Shown: one piece after another, positions 42,380 to 51,173 of the stretch | Layout: each line of letters starts with the position of its first letter | Position numbering within the stretch: position 1 is the first letter of the stretch | Origin: Acidimicrobiia bacterium | GTDB lineage: Bacteria > Actinomycetota > Acidimicrobiia > Spongiisociales > JAHEDJ01 | Length of the DNA: 64,000 nt | Assembly: GCA_035471805.1 (NCBI GenBank) | Contig: DATIPS010000043.1 | Span: forward strand, 1 to 64,000 | Reading direction: 5' to 3' | The notes under the pieces: model-generated | What the model was told of the DNA's origin: nothing | What the model saw: only the letters and a program-made list of their open reading frames with translations | The model's database searches: none | Position numbers and translations under genes: made by a program

Positions 42380-42811
42380 CTATCTGCCGGCTACCGGGTA
42401 GGCCGTTTCGCGCCACCGGCCGTCATAGCCGTCCACCATCTTCGAGCCGTAGAGCTCGCCTTCGACGGTGACGGTGAACGAAGCTGTGCCGGCGACGTCG
42501 AGTGCCGCCTGATCCGATGTCTGCCACTCGATCTCGAGCGTATTGCCTTTCAGGTTTCCGGTGCCCTCCTGGAACGCTTCGGTGACTATCCACTGGAGTT
42601 CGTAGTTGCGCGAGTTGGCTCCCCGTCTGATTTCGAGGTGCCCGGTGTATTCGCGACCGTGCGGGTCGATGCCGTTGAGAACGTAGGCGCCGGCGAGGTC
42701 GGCGATTGACCCGGGTCGGGCATCTGCTGCATGCATGAGCGGGTCGTCGTCGCCGCAAGCGGAGAGGAGGAGGGCAAGGGCGATCAGGAGCCGGGTGATC
42801 CGAAGCAGCAT
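42380..42811 (-). CDS. Lipoprotein of unknown function
   Basis: This 143-aa protein has a lipoprotein signal ending LLLSAC, with Cys followed by Gly-Asp-Asp-Asp, then a beta-rich domain without a family I recognise. It contains the phrases LAGAYVLNGIDPHGREYTGHLEI, NYELQWIV and TSFTVTVEG-like strands, suggestive of a lipocalin-like or DUF-type beta fold. The start at 42811 fits the signal length; ATG 42832 in the same frame is an alternative. Its opposite orientation within the copper/oxidase block means a functional link is not established. Confidence 0.7.
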   Translation of the reverse strand: MLLRITRLLIALALLLSACGDDDPLMHAADARPGSIADLAGAYVLNGIDPHGREYTGHLEIRRGANSRNYELQWIVTEAFQEGTGNLKGNTLEIEWQTSDQAALDVAGTASFTVTVEGELYGSKMVDGYDGRWRETAYPVAGR

Positions 42812-42994
42812 GGGTCCAAGGATCGCTCGCATCTCGACCGCATGCGAATTGTGAGCCGGCCGGCTGCGGGCTGCCGGTGTCGGATTCCGGGGGTGAACGG
42901 GTGCGACCCGCCGGCGATCCGAGAAGCGGAGAGCTGCTGCAAATGTCTGTTGCCGGTTGCCGGCGCCCCGGATTTCGTGCGGCGTGACCATGCC

Positions 42995-43000
42995 TACCAT
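42995..43000 (+). promoter_or_regulatory. -10 hexamer of the Sco/PCuAC unit
   Basis: TACCAT lies upstream of the Sco-like gene and would give a leader of about 20 nt containing the AGGAG ribosome site for ATG 43027. Confidence 0.4.
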
Positions 43001-43026
43001 TGATGGTGCGGACGGTAGGAGACGCG

Positions 43027-43749
43027 ATGGCGATCACGATCGATTCGCCCGGAACAAACCAGGGACCGCGCCTCTCCCGGAGAGGACGGAGATGGTTGAC
43101 CGCCGTCTCCGTCTTCACTGCGCTGGCGATTGCATCCGTCTTCGCCTTCGTTACTTTCCAGCCCATTCAGGTGCTGCCCCGGGTTCGCCTGGCGCCGGGA
43201 TTCAGCCTCATCGATTCGGAGAACCGGACCCTGACCAGTGAGGATCTGCGCGGCCGTTTCGTTCTCTACGCTTTCAGCTACTCATCCTGTGAGAGCTGCA
43301 GTTCGATCGATGAGACGATGCTCGAGATCCAGGAAGGCCTTGCCACGGCGGACCTCCGCGGTCTGCCGGTTCGGCTCGTGACGATATCGGTTGATCCCGA
43401 CGACACCCCTGAGACCCTGGCGGCCTACGCGGCTGCGACGGGGGCCGATTCGTCCGTCTGGACGTTTGCGGCCGTGGAGGACGACCGTTTCCTCGCCGAT
43501 GTCGTCGCCGGCGGCTTCAACACCTACTACGCCGTTGACGGTGACGGAGCCATCACTCTCGATCGGAACTTCGTGCTGGTCGACAACGCCGGCATCATCC
43601 GCAATGAGTACAGGTATCAGACCCAGACATCCGATGCGGAGCGGATTCTTCGCCACCTCGGCGTTCTCGCCGCGGAAGTCGAGAACAGCAAGGGTGCCGC
43701 CAGCCTCGCGTACGAAGCCGCTCATCTGTTCCTCTGCTACGCCCCATGA
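43027..43749 (+). CDS. Sco-like thioredoxin-fold membrane protein with altered copper site
   Basis: This 240-aa protein has an N-terminal helix (about residues 18-42) and a thioredoxin-like domain of the SCO1/SenC group (VLYAFSYSSC, VRLVTISVDPDDTPETL). The usual copper motif CxxxC-P reads C88-E-S-C91-S, and the usual late His is Arg180 (ITLDRNF), judged by comparison with the next gene. It probably cannot bind copper in the standard way and may act as a thiol oxidoreductase. I chose ATG 43027, with AGGAG 5 nt upstream, over ATG 43003. Its stop overlaps the next ATG (ATGA). Confidence 0.82.
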   Translation: MAITIDSPGTNQGPRLSRRGRRWLTAVSVFTALAIASVFAFVTFQPIQVLPRVRLAPGFSLIDSENRTLTSEDLRGRFVLYAFSYSSCESCSSIDETMLEIQEGLATADLRGLPVRLVTISVDPDDTPETLAAYAAATGADSSVWTFAAVEDDRFLADVVAGGFNTYYAVDGDGAITLDRNFVLVDNAGIIRNEYRYQTQTSDAERILRHLGVLAAEVENSKGAASLAYEAAHLFLCYAP

Positions 43750-44390
43750 CAGAGTCGCCGATCTCCGAGGAACCAACCCCTTCTCGCCCCAGGTTTCCGT
43801 GGCAGTACGCCCTCGTGGCCGTGCCGCTCGTGATCGCCGGTCTCGTCTTCTGGTGGGGATACAACCGTGCGCAGCCGCATCAGTTCAGCGGGGCGGTCAT
43901 CCAGAGCCCGACGGCCGCGCCGGACTTCACTCTGTCCTCCGACACGGGCCCGGTCTCACTGAGCGACTATCGGGGAAAGCTCGTTGCGCTGTACTTCGGC
44001 TACACGTTTTGTCCGGATATCTGTCCTACCACCTTGCAGGATGTCGCCGACGCGATCGAGATCCTCGACGACGGCGATGCGACAGATGTGCAGTTGATCT
44101 TCGTGACGGTCGATCCGGCCCGGGACACCGCAGAACGCCTCGGTGAGTACGTGCGACACTTCGACGAGAGCTTCCTCGGGGTGACCGGCACCGAGGAGGA
44201 GATCGGGTCGGTCGCCACCCTCTACGGCATCTACTACCGGGCCGGTGAAGGATCCGAGGCAACGGGCTACCTGATGGAGCACACGGCCACGCTGCTGGTG
44301 ATCGATAGAGAGGGAAACCTCAAGGAAGTCATTCCCTTCGGCGTCGACTCGGATGGGATCGCCGCCGATCTTGAATACATGCTGCGATAG
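43746..44390 (+). CDS. SCO1/SenC copper chaperone
   Basis: This 214-aa protein has one N-terminal membrane helix (about residues 18-40) and an intact copper site: C89-P-D-I-C93 in GYTFCPDICP and His179 in MEHTATLLVID. Sco proteins deliver copper to, or reduce the cysteines of, the CuA centre of oxidase subunit II, whose gene lies 3.6 kb upstream. It is coupled by ATGA overlap to the altered Sco-like gene, so the two proteins probably work together. Confidence 0.93.
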   Translation: MTESPISEEPTPSRPRFPWQYALVAVPLVIAGLVFWWGYNRAQPHQFSGAVIQSPTAAPDFTLSSDTGPVSLSDYRGKLVALYFGYTFCPDICPTTLQDVADAIEILDDGDATDVQLIFVTVDPARDTAERLGEYVRHFDESFLGVTGTEEEIGSVATLYGIYYRAGEGSEATGYLMEHTATLLVIDREGNLKEVIPFGVDSDGIAADLEYMLR

Positions 44391-44403
44391 GAACGGAGAG
44401 ATC

Positions 44404-44841
44404 ATGCGACGCATGTCGGCCTGTACCTCGGCCGCGCTCCTGCTGCTTCTCGCCGCAGGATGCGGCGACGGCTCCGACATCGAAGTATCGGGGGCCTGGG
44501 GCCGCCCTGTGCCGGCTGTTGCCGCGAACGGCGCGTTCTACATGGTGATCAGCAACAACGCGGATACGAGCGACCAGCTCGAGAGAGTCTCGTCTGCAGC
44601 CTGTGGTGCGGCCGAGCTCCATGAGTCGATGATGACTGATGGCGTGATGAGCATGAGTCCGGTGGGAGCCGGAGGGATCGAGATTCGCGCCGGTAGCGAG
44701 GTCGTTCTGGAGGCGGGCGGTTTGCACGTGATGTGCATAGACAAACAGGTCGATTTCGTGGTGGGGGAAACCTACGAGCTGACGCTCGAGTTCGCCGAGG
44801 CCGGCTCGGTGGTGGTCGATGTCGAGATCCGCGAGGGCTGA
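44404..44841 (+). CDS. PCu(A)C-type copper chaperone lipoprotein
   Basis: This 145-aa protein has a lipoprotein signal (LLLLLAAGC) followed by a cupredoxin-like domain. The copper(I) motif is visible: HESMMTDGVMSM and, about 40 residues on, HVMCI, matching the H-x(n)-M ... H-x-M pattern of PCu(A)C, which hands copper to the CuA site with Sco. A GGAG lies 7 nt before the ATG, and it begins 13 nt after the Sco stop, so it is the third gene of a CuA-assembly unit. Confidence 0.92.
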   Translation: MRRMSACTSAALLLLLAAGCGDGSDIEVSGAWGRPVPAVAANGAFYMVISNNADTSDQLERVSSAACGAAELHESMMTDGVMSMSPVGAGGIEIRAGSEVVLEAGGLHVMCIDKQVDFVVGETYELTLEFAEAGSVVVDVEIREG

Positions 44842-44947
44842 CAACTGCGGCTCGCCGCCAACCCAGCCCCCGGTATCGGCTCGCCGGTACATCTCCTCCC
44901 GAGGGGGGCCGCCACCGGAAGAGACGCACATTGCACGTTGTGCCGGG

Positions 44948-44953
44948 TACGTT
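44948..44953 (+). promoter_or_regulatory. -10 hexamer of the arsenate reductase gene
   Basis: TACGTT lies 8 nt before the ATG at 44962, again with no room for a ribosome site. Confidence 0.4.
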
Positions 44954-44961
44954 ATGCAGCT

Positions 44962-45357
44962 ATGACTCCTCAGGTCCTCTTCGTTTGCGTGCACAACGCC
45001 GGCCGCAGCCAGATGGCAGCCGCGTTCCTGCGGCACTACGCAGGTGATCGAGTTGCCGTCGGCTCGGCGGGGTCGATGCCGGCTTCCGAGATCAATCCGG
45101 CTGTGGTCGAGTCGATGGGCGAACTCGGCATCGAACTCGCCGATGCCTCTCCAAAGAGACTGAGCGACGAGTCGGTGCTGGCCTCCGATGTTGTGATCAC
45201 GATGGGTTGCGGCGACGCGTGCCCCATCTATCCGGGTAAGCGCTACCTCGACTGGGATCTGGAAGATCCTGCCGGAAGGTCGGTCGACGAGATCCGCCCG
45301 ATCCGCGACGAAATCGGGCGGCGGGTCGAGGCTCTCATCGAGGAGTTGCTCGAGTAG
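44962..45357 (+). CDS. arsC: Arsenate reductase, low-molecular-weight phosphatase type
   Basis: This 131-aa protein has the P-loop C9-V-H-N-A-G-R15-S of LMW-phosphatase-fold arsenate reductases and the redox pair Cys83 and Cys87 in MGCGDACP. PGKRYLDWDLEDPAG and the acidic residues following it match the thioredoxin- or mycothiol-coupled class. It reduces arsenate to arsenite in the cytosol. There is no arsR, arsB or acr3 beside it. Being next to the phosphate-uptake island may be coincidence, though arsenate enters through phosphate transporters. Confidence 0.9.
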   Translation: MTPQVLFVCVHNAGRSQMAAAFLRHYAGDRVAVGSAGSMPASEINPAVVESMGELGIELADASPKRLSDESVLASDVVITMGCGDACPIYPGKRYLDWDLEDPAGRSVDEIRPIRDEIGRRVEALIEELLE

Positions 45358-45441
45358 GCACCCCGCCCGGCTCGATCCCTCGGGAGCGAGCGTATCGCCG
45401 CGCGAAACCCCATTCTTTCCGGTACTCAGCGCCGATCAAAC

Positions 45442-45463
45442 GTTCATCTCCCGTTCACCACGG
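45442..45463 (+). promoter_or_regulatory. PHO-box-like direct repeat upstream of pstS
   Basis: GTTCATCTCCC (45442-45452) is followed in perfect 11-nt phase by GTTCACCACGG (45453-45463). Streptomyces PhoP boxes are 11-nt direct repeats with a GTTCACC core. The repeat ends about 28 nt before the -10 hexamer, a usual activator position. Low-phosphate activation by the response regulator encoded at the end of this operon is the natural inference. Confidence 0.55.
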
Positions 45464-45490
45464 CGCCCGATCGCGGTTACCCCACCTCTC

Positions 45491-45496
45491 TACCGT
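45491..45496 (+). promoter_or_regulatory. -10 hexamer of the pst operon
   Basis: TACCGT lies 28 nt beyond the PHO-box-like repeat, with no recognisable -35, fitting an activator-dependent promoter. The leader to the pstS ATG would be about 70 nt. Confidence 0.4.
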
Positions 45497-45571
45497 CCTG
45501 GTAGGAGCCGGGAGGCTCGGCGTGAGGCTTCACCGGCAGCTCCCGTTGATGAGTCGCACACGGAGTACAAG

Positions 45572-46597
45572 ATGTTCACGAAGACAGGGAAACTGGTGAC
45601 GGCGTTGGCGGCCGTTGCCATCATCACAACCGCCTGCGGGGGTGCGGCCGAGGACACGACGGCCGCGGAAACGACTACCCAGACGCCTGCTCCGGTCGAG
45701 TCCGGGGTTCTCCCGCTCGTCGACCCGCTCGAGGTCGAGGGTGCCATCGCCGCGGCGGGCTCGTCGACCGTGTTCCCGCTGGCTGAGGCGATGGCGGTAC
45801 GGTTCCAAAACGAGGGATACTCGGGTCAGATCACGATCGACAGCATCGGGTCCGGTGCCGGGTTCGAACGATTCTGCGTCGAGGGCGAGTCGGATATTGC
45901 GAACGCGTCCCGTCCGATCAAGGAGGGGGAGATCGAGTCGTGCCGGGCGATCGGGCGGGACCCGATCGAGCTTCGTTTGGGAACCGATGCCCTGGCGGTG
46001 ACTGTGTCGATGGGCAACAACTTCGCTGCCGACATCACGCTCGAGGAGTTGGCCGTGTTGTTCTCCACCGCGCAGACCTGGCAGGACGTTCGGTCCGACT
46101 GGCCGGCAAACCCGGTAGTCCGGTTCATTCCCGGCACCGACTCGGGTACGTTCGACTACTTCGTAGAGGAGATCTTCGACGGAGACGAGGCCCCGATCCT
46201 GGCTGCTGCGGAAACGCAGAAGTCCGAGGATGACAATGTGCTGGCCCAGGGCATCACGGCCGACGGTTGCGACCCCGGCGACGTGTCGACGACCTGTGCG
46301 GTCGGGTTCTTCGGATATGCCTACTTCGCCGAGAACTCTGACGTGCTGAACGTCCTGGCCGTGGAGGGAGTCGAGGCCACGGCAGAGGCCGTAGATGCCG
46401 GCGACTACCCGCTCGCCCGACCCCTCGTCATGTACACCACGGCGAGCATCATCGCGGAGAAGCCCCAGGTGGGAGACTTCCTCAACTTCGTGCTCACCTA
46501 TGTGAATGAGGAGATAATCGAGGTCGGCTACTTCCCGGCTCCCGCGTCCGATCTCGATACCGCCACGCGCGCTCTCGCCGAAGCCCTCGGGGGCTAG
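45572..46597 (+). CDS. pstS: Phosphate-binding lipoprotein PstS
   Basis: This 341-aa protein has a lipoprotein signal (VAIITTAC) and a Thr-rich linker, then the PBP domain. Phosphate-contact motifs include [28 protein letters not shown] and [15 protein letters not shown]. It captures phosphate outside the membrane and passes it to PstC/PstA. A GGAG lies 6-7 nt upstream of the ATG. It heads pstS-C-A-B-phoU-regulator-kinase, with a PHO-box-like promoter. Confidence 0.95.
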   Translation: MFTKTGKLVTALAAVAIITTACGGAAEDTTAAETTTQTPAPVESGVLPLVDPLEVEGAIAAAGSSTVFPLAEAMAVRFQNEGYSGQITIDSIGSGAGFERFCVEGESDIANASRPIKEGEIESCRAIGRDPIELRLGTDALAVTVSMGNNFAADITLEELAVLFSTAQTWQDVRSDWPANPVVRFIPGTDSGTFDYFVEEIFDGDEAPILAAAETQKSEDDNVLAQGITADGCDPGDVSTTCAVGFFGYAYFAENSDVLNVLAVEGVEATAEAVDAGDYPLARPLVMYTTASIIAEKPQVGDFLNFVLTYVNEEIIEVGYFPAPASDLDTATRALAEALGG

Positions 46598-46652
46598 GCC
46601 GACGCCGGAGCGGGTGAGGAGATTCTCTACGACATCCGGTCGAAGAAGGACT

Positions 46653-47618
46653 ATGGACACCAGCGCCGCTGCAAAGCTTGAAACAATCGACCTGACCGGG
46701 AAACCACGCCCTTTGGAGGTACTCGTCCAGGGGTCGATGTTCCTGGCCGGCATGATCTCGATCCTGACGACGATCGGAATCGTCTTCGTACTGGGCCGAG
46801 AGGCGCTGCTGTTCTTTCAGACCGATGAGGTCACCCTCGGGGAGTTCTTCGGATCGACCACCTGGGAGCCGCAACTACTGGAGTTCGGGATCTGGCCGCT
46901 CGTCCGCTCGACGATGATGGTGAGCCTCATCGCCGTTCTGGTGGCGGTTCCCCTCGGTCTGGCGACCGCCATCTACTTGAGCGAGTACGCCTCGGAGCGG
47001 GCCAGGGGGATCCTCAAGCCGATTCTCGAGGTGCTCGCCGGAATCCCGACCGTCGTGTACGGCTACTTCGCCTTGACGTTCATGACCCCGATGCTGAGAT
47101 CGATCTTCGGGGTGTCGGTCGTCGAGATATTCAACGTTGCGTCGGCAGGCATCGTGGTCGGGATCCTGATCATTCCCCTGGTCTCGTCGATGAGCGAGGA
47201 TGCACTCCACGCCGTGCCGCTGTCGCTGCGCGAAGCGGCCTACGGACTCGGGGCAACCAAGCTGGAGGTCTCGTTGCGCATCGTCCTGCCGGCCGCATTG
47301 TCGGGGGTCACTGCCGCCTTCGTCGTGTCGGTATCGCGGGCAATCGGTGAGACGATGGTCGTCGCCATCGCCGCCGGGGCCTCGCCGCGCAACTGGAACC
47401 TCGGTCGGGACGGTGTGTTCTCCACCGTTCTCAACCCGTTCATCTCGGGCGAGACGATGACCGGTCACATCGTGCGGATCTCGGGCGGCGACCTCAGCTA
47501 CAACTCCATCGACTACAACAGCGTGTTCGCCATCGGCCTGATGCTGTTCCTGATGACTCTTGGACTCAACCTGCTCAGCCGCCGGTTCGTTGCCAGGTTC
47601 AGAGAGGTCTACGAATGA
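46653..47618 (+). CDS. pstC: Phosphate ABC transporter permease PstC
   Basis: This 321-aa permease has about six helices, and the cytoplasmic EAA loop is [40 protein letters not shown] and [15 protein letters not shown] are diagnostic of PstC. The ATG at 46653 has AAGGA 4 nt upstream. Its stop overlaps pstA (ATGA). Confidence 0.95.
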   Translation: MDTSAAAKLETIDLTGKPRPLEVLVQGSMFLAGMISILTTIGIVFVLGREALLFFQTDEVTLGEFFGSTTWEPQLLEFGIWPLVRSTMMVSLIAVLVAVPLGLATAIYLSEYASERARGILKPILEVLAGIPTVVYGYFALTFMTPMLRSIFGVSVVEIFNVASAGIVVGILIIPLVSSMSEDALHAVPLSLREAAYGLGATKLEVSLRIVLPAALSGVTAAFVVSVSRAIGETMVVAIAAGASPRNWNLGRDGVFSTVLNPFISGETMTGHIVRISGGDLSYNSIDYNSVFAIGLMLFLMTLGLNLLSRRFVARFREVYE

Positions 47619-48970
47619 GCAAGGGCACGTTCCCCGAAGGTGCGCAACTGGAGGCGCAGATCAGCGGGCGACGGCGAAAAGGCGTCTACCTGCGCCTGGC
47701 CTTCCTCGGTTCGCTCATGCTCGCCATTCTGGCTCTCCTGACACTCCTCGCCAACATCATCAACAGCGCTTTCGGCCTGGTGGCTTTCGAGAATGCCGTG
47801 GCACCGGCCGCGCTCGTCGAAGAGATCGGACTCGATCCTGCCCGTATCGCTCTGTCCGATCTCTCCAAGGACGACCTCCTCGCCGTGCTCGAAGGAGGTA
47901 TAAACAACAACGTCGGCCGGCGCCTCGAGAGAGAGCGGCGCTTCTACTCCGACAGGCTCGTTTTCGAGACCCGGGCGAAATGGGATGAGGTCTGTGCGCG
48001 GGAGGTCGACCGGCCGGCCGGGTGCGACGGCAGGGTGCGCGGGCGGGAAGACGTGTACTCGCTGGTTGTCGAGCAGGTCGTTCAGCCGAAGGCCCTGGAG
48101 ACCTGGTCGCTGGTCGACTCGGTTTTGCACCGCGCGGAGATCGAGGCTGCGGCCGCCGTCTCATATCCCGATGCCGAGATCGTCTTCCGATCCTGGTTGT
48201 CGATGGATTTCGTCACCAACCCGCAATCCCCAAGGGCCGAGGTGGCCGGAGTTCGGACCGCCGTCCTGGGCTCGCTCTGGATCGTCCTGGTCACGATCGT
48301 GTTCTCCTTTCCGGTGGGAGTCGCCGCAGCCGTCTACCTGGAGGAATACGCGCGTCGCACACGGCTGAATCGTCTCATCCAGACCAACATCAACAACCTG
48401 GCCGGCGTGCCGTCGATCATCTACGGCATGCTCGGCCTGGCCATCTTCGTCCGGGTTCTCGAGACCTTCACCAGCGGTGCGGTGTTCGGGGGAGTCGACG
48501 GTGGAGTGACGGCCAACGGCAGGACGGTTTTGTCGGCGGGACTCACCCTCGGGCTGCTGATCCTTCCAATCATCATCATCAACGCACAAGAGGCGATTCG
48601 GGCCGTCCCGCAATCTCTTCGCTCGGCCGGAATGGCGCTCGGCGCAACCCAGTGGCAGACGATAAGGGCCCACGTGCTCCCCAATGCCGTTCCCGGGATC
48701 CTGACGGGTGCGATTCTCGCCGTCGCCCGCGCCCTGGGAGAGACGGCACCTCTGGTCGTCGTCGGTGCTTCGACCTTCATCACAGCCGACCCGGGCGGCC
48801 CGTTCGGCAAGTTCACCGCTCTTCCGATTCAGATTTTTCAGTGGACGTCGAGACCCCAGGACGAGTTTCGCAACATCGCCGCGGCGGCGATCATCGTGCT
48901 CTTGATCATGCTCCTGGCATTGAACGCCACGGCAATCGTTCTTCGCAACCGGTACGCAAGGAGAGCCTGA
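47615..48970 (+). CDS. pstA: Phosphate ABC transporter permease PstA with a large extra domain
   Basis: At 451 aa this PstA is well above the common 280-300. The extra length is a hydrophilic region of about 160 residues (roughly 52-212) between the first helix and the permease core. The core is normal: [16 protein letters not shown], the EAA loop [32 protein letters not shown] and [15 protein letters not shown]. Some PstA proteins have an N-terminal DUF3333-type domain of this size, and this is likely the same. The insert contains two Cys and would lie outside the membrane. It overlaps pstC (ATGA). Confidence 0.93.
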   Translation: MSKGTFPEGAQLEAQISGRRRKGVYLRLAFLGSLMLAILALLTLLANIINSAFGLVAFENAVAPAALVEEIGLDPARIALSDLSKDDLLAVLEGGINNNVGRRLERERRFYSDRLVFETRAKWDEVCAREVDRPAGCDGRVRGREDVYSLVVEQVVQPKALETWSLVDSVLHRAEIEAAAAVSYPDAEIVFRSWLSMDFVTNPQSPRAEVAGVRTAVLGSLWIVLVTIVFSFPVGVAAAVYLEEYARRTRLNRLIQTNINNLAGVPSIIYGMLGLAIFVRVLETFTSGAVFGGVDGGVTANGRTVLSAGLTLGLLILPIIIINAQEAIRAVPQSLRSAGMALGATQWQTIRAHVLPNAVPGILTGAILAVARALGETAPLVVVGASTFITADPGGPFGKFTALPIQIFQWTSRPQDEFRNIAAAAIIVLLIMLLALNATAIVLRNRYARRA

Positions 48971-49801
48971 ATGTCCGACAAGCAAGCGTTCGTCAGGACG
49001 GCAGTGGCGTCCTCGCCGAACTCCGACGAGATGCCCCTCACTTCGGCGATGGAGACCCGTTCCCTGAACGTGTTCTACGGCGCCTTCCGTGCCGTCAAAG
49101 ACGTTGACCTGACCGTCTACGACAATCAGATCACCGCCTTGATCGGGTCGTCCGGTTGTGGAAAGAGCACCCTGCTCAGGTCGTTCAACCGGATGAACGA
49201 CCTGGTTGCAGGCGCCAGGGTGGACGGTGAGGTCCTCTATCACGACCGCAACATCTACGGCCCGGGGGTGGATCCGGTTGAGGTGCGCCGCAGAATCGGG
49301 ATGGTCTTCCAGAAGCCGAACCCGTTTCCCAAGAGCATCTACGACAACGTGGCGTGGGGAGCGAAGGTCAACGGGTACAAGGGCAGCCTGGACGATCTCG
49401 TTGAGGAGGCACTGGGGCAGGCAGCCCTGTGGGACGAGGTGAAAGACAAACTCCATCAGAGCGGATACTCACTCTCGGGCGGGCAGCAGCAGCGGCTCTG
49501 TATCGCTCGGACCATCGCGGTGAAGCCCGAGATCATCTTGATGGACGAGCCGACCTCGGCACTCGACCCCGTCGCTACCCTGCGTATTGAGGAACTCATT
49601 CAGGACCTGAAAACGCGGTACACGATCGTCATAGTCACACACAACATGCAGCAGGCGGCCCGCGCCTCAGACTTCACGGCGTTCCTCAACATGGATGAGG
49701 ATCGGGCCGGCAGGGTCGTAGAGTTCGGGAAGACCGGAGACATCTTCACGAGACCCGAACACGAGGAGACGGAGAACTACATCACGGGGCGGTTCGGATG
49801 A
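48971..49801 (+). CDS. pstB: Phosphate ABC transporter ATP-binding protein PstB
   Basis: This 276-aa ATPase has Walker [10 protein letters not shown], the PstB-specific RSFNRMND and [21 protein letters not shown], signature LSGGQQQRL, Walker [12 protein letters not shown] and the H-loop VTHNM. An N-terminal extension of about 30 residues precedes the domain. The ATG directly follows the pstA stop (TGAATG), and its stop overlaps phoU (ATGA). Confidence 0.96.
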   Translation: MSDKQAFVRTAVASSPNSDEMPLTSAMETRSLNVFYGAFRAVKDVDLTVYDNQITALIGSSGCGKSTLLRSFNRMNDLVAGARVDGEVLYHDRNIYGPGVDPVEVRRRIGMVFQKPNPFPKSIYDNVAWGAKVNGYKGSLDDLVEEALGQAALWDEVKDKLHQSGYSLSGGQQQRLCIARTIAVKPEIILMDEPTSALDPVATLRIEELIQDLKTRYTIVIVTHNMQQAARASDFTAFLNMDEDRAGRVVEFGKTGDIFTRPEHEETENYITGRFG

Positions 49802-50481
49802 TTCAAGCCAGGCGTCACTTCCACGAAGAGCTCGACCAGCTGGTCGGGCAGCTCACCTCGATGGCCCAGCTGGCCGGAGATGCCGTAGGCAAAGCCGTTC
49901 ACGCCCTGCTGTCGGGTGACGTCGATCTGGCCGACCTCGTCGTGACAGAAGACCAGGCGGTCGACGATCTCTACTCGTCGATTCACCAGGCATGGCTGGA
50001 AACCATGGCGCTGCAAACGCCGGTGGCGGTCGACCTACGGTTGATGTCGGCGATACTCCACCTCGTCGTGACCCTGGAGAGGATGGGCGACCAGGCCACG
50101 AACATCGCCAAGATCGTCCGCTCCATCGAAGGTTTGCCTCAGGAACCGATGATCCTGGAGCACCTGCGCGAGATGGGCGACCTGGTACAGCCGATGGTCT
50201 CCACGGCGATGGAGGCCTTCGTTCGGAGGGATCTGGGTATGGCCATGCGTCTGCCCGAGATGGACGAGCCGGTCAACCGGCTCAATCGCAGCATGGCGAG
50301 AGAGATCGCCAACTGCGGACGTGACCACGATCTACTCGAGTGGGCGGTGCCGATGCTGATGGTTTCTCGAGCCCTCGAGCGAGTAGGTGATCAAGCCGTG
50401 GATATCGGCGAGCAGGTCGCCTTCCTGCTCACCGGCGAGTTCCAGGAGTTCACCCGTCCCGACACCGATGATGGCCGCTGA
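49798..50481 (+). CDS. phoU: Phosphate-signalling protein PhoU
   Basis: This 227-aa protein has two three-helix PhoU repeats. The metal-binding E/D-rich helices read [15 protein letters not shown] and [14 protein letters not shown], both intact. PhoU links the transporter to the sensor kinase and represses the Pho response when phosphate is plentiful. It overlaps pstB (ATGA) and its 3' end overlaps the response-regulator start. Confidence 0.95.
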   Translation: MIQARRHFHEELDQLVGQLTSMAQLAGDAVGKAVHALLSGDVDLADLVVTEDQAVDDLYSSIHQAWLETMALQTPVAVDLRLMSAILHLVVTLERMGDQATNIAKIVRSIEGLPQEPMILEHLREMGDLVQPMVSTAMEAFVRRDLGMAMRLPEMDEPVNRLNRSMAREIANCGRDHDLLEWAVPMLMVSRALERVGDQAVDIGEQVAFLLTGEFQEFTRPDTDDGR

Positions 50482-51169
50482 CCCGGCTCCCGCCGTGCTC
50501 ATCATCGAGGACGAGGAGGCTTTGGCCGAGTCCATCCGGTACAACCTCGAACGAGAGGGCTATGCAGTCGAGATAGTGGCCGACGGCGTTTCGGCCGTGC
50601 GGCGATTCCGGGCCGTTCATCATGATCTGGTCTTGCTCGACCTGATGCTGCCGGGGATGTCCGGACTGGACGTATGCAAAGCCCTCCGGGCGGATTCGGT
50701 GGTTCCGATCATCATGGTTTCGGCCAAGGACGCGGAAGCCGATGTGGTCGCAGGGCTCGAGATCGGGGCCGACGACTACGTGACCAAACCGTTCTCCATG
50801 CGCGAGTTGGTGGGCCGCGTACGGGCCCTCCTCCGCCGCGCATCCTTTCGAACGTCGCCCGACGCCGAAATCCTGGAGAGCGCCACCCTGCGCCTGGATC
50901 TCAGCCGGCACGAGCTGACCGTCCGCGGGGGGTCTGTGGAACTCCGTCCCAAGGAGTTCGAGCTCCTGGAAGCGCTCATGCGTCGAAGTGGAAGGCTGGC
51001 CACGCGGGAGGCACTGATCGAGGAGGTCTGGGGCCCCGGCTATTTCGGCGACACGAAGACCCTCGACGTACACATCAAGCGGGTTCGCCAGAAGATAGAG
51101 GAGGACCCGCACCATCCACGCCTGATCCTCACGGTGCGCGGGCTCGGGTACAAGTTCGTTGACGGATGA
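50468..51169 (+). CDS. OmpR-family response regulator (PhoP/RegX3-like)
   Basis: This 233-aa protein has a receiver domain (acidic IIEDEE, phosphoacceptor Asp at about residue 58 in LLDLMLPG, Lys in VTKPFS) and a winged-helix output domain (ELRPKEFELLEALMRRSGRLATREALIEEVWG ... TLDVHIKRVRQKI ... VRGLGYKF). ATGs at 50468 and 50471 are adjacent and in frame; both overlap the phoU 3' end. As the regulator in a pst-phoU operon it should bind the PHO-box-like site upstream of pstS. Confidence 0.94.
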   Translation: MMAADPAPAVLIIEDEEALAESIRYNLEREGYAVEIVADGVSAVRRFRAVHHDLVLLDLMLPGMSGLDVCKALRADSVVPIIMVSAKDAEADVVAGLEIGADDYVTKPFSMRELVGRVRALLRRASFRTSPDAEILESATLRLDLSRHELTVRGGSVELRPKEFELLEALMRRSGRLATREALIEEVWGPGYFGDTKTLDVHIKRVRQKIEEDPHHPRLILTVRGLGYKFVDG

Positions 51170-51173
51170 CTCC

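Noticed and set aside
47615-48970. Fusion of an unrelated gene to pstA
   Set aside because: The extra residues lie between helix 1 and the core in a continuous frame, as in known long PstA proteins, so an ordinary long-form PstA is more likely than a recent fusion.
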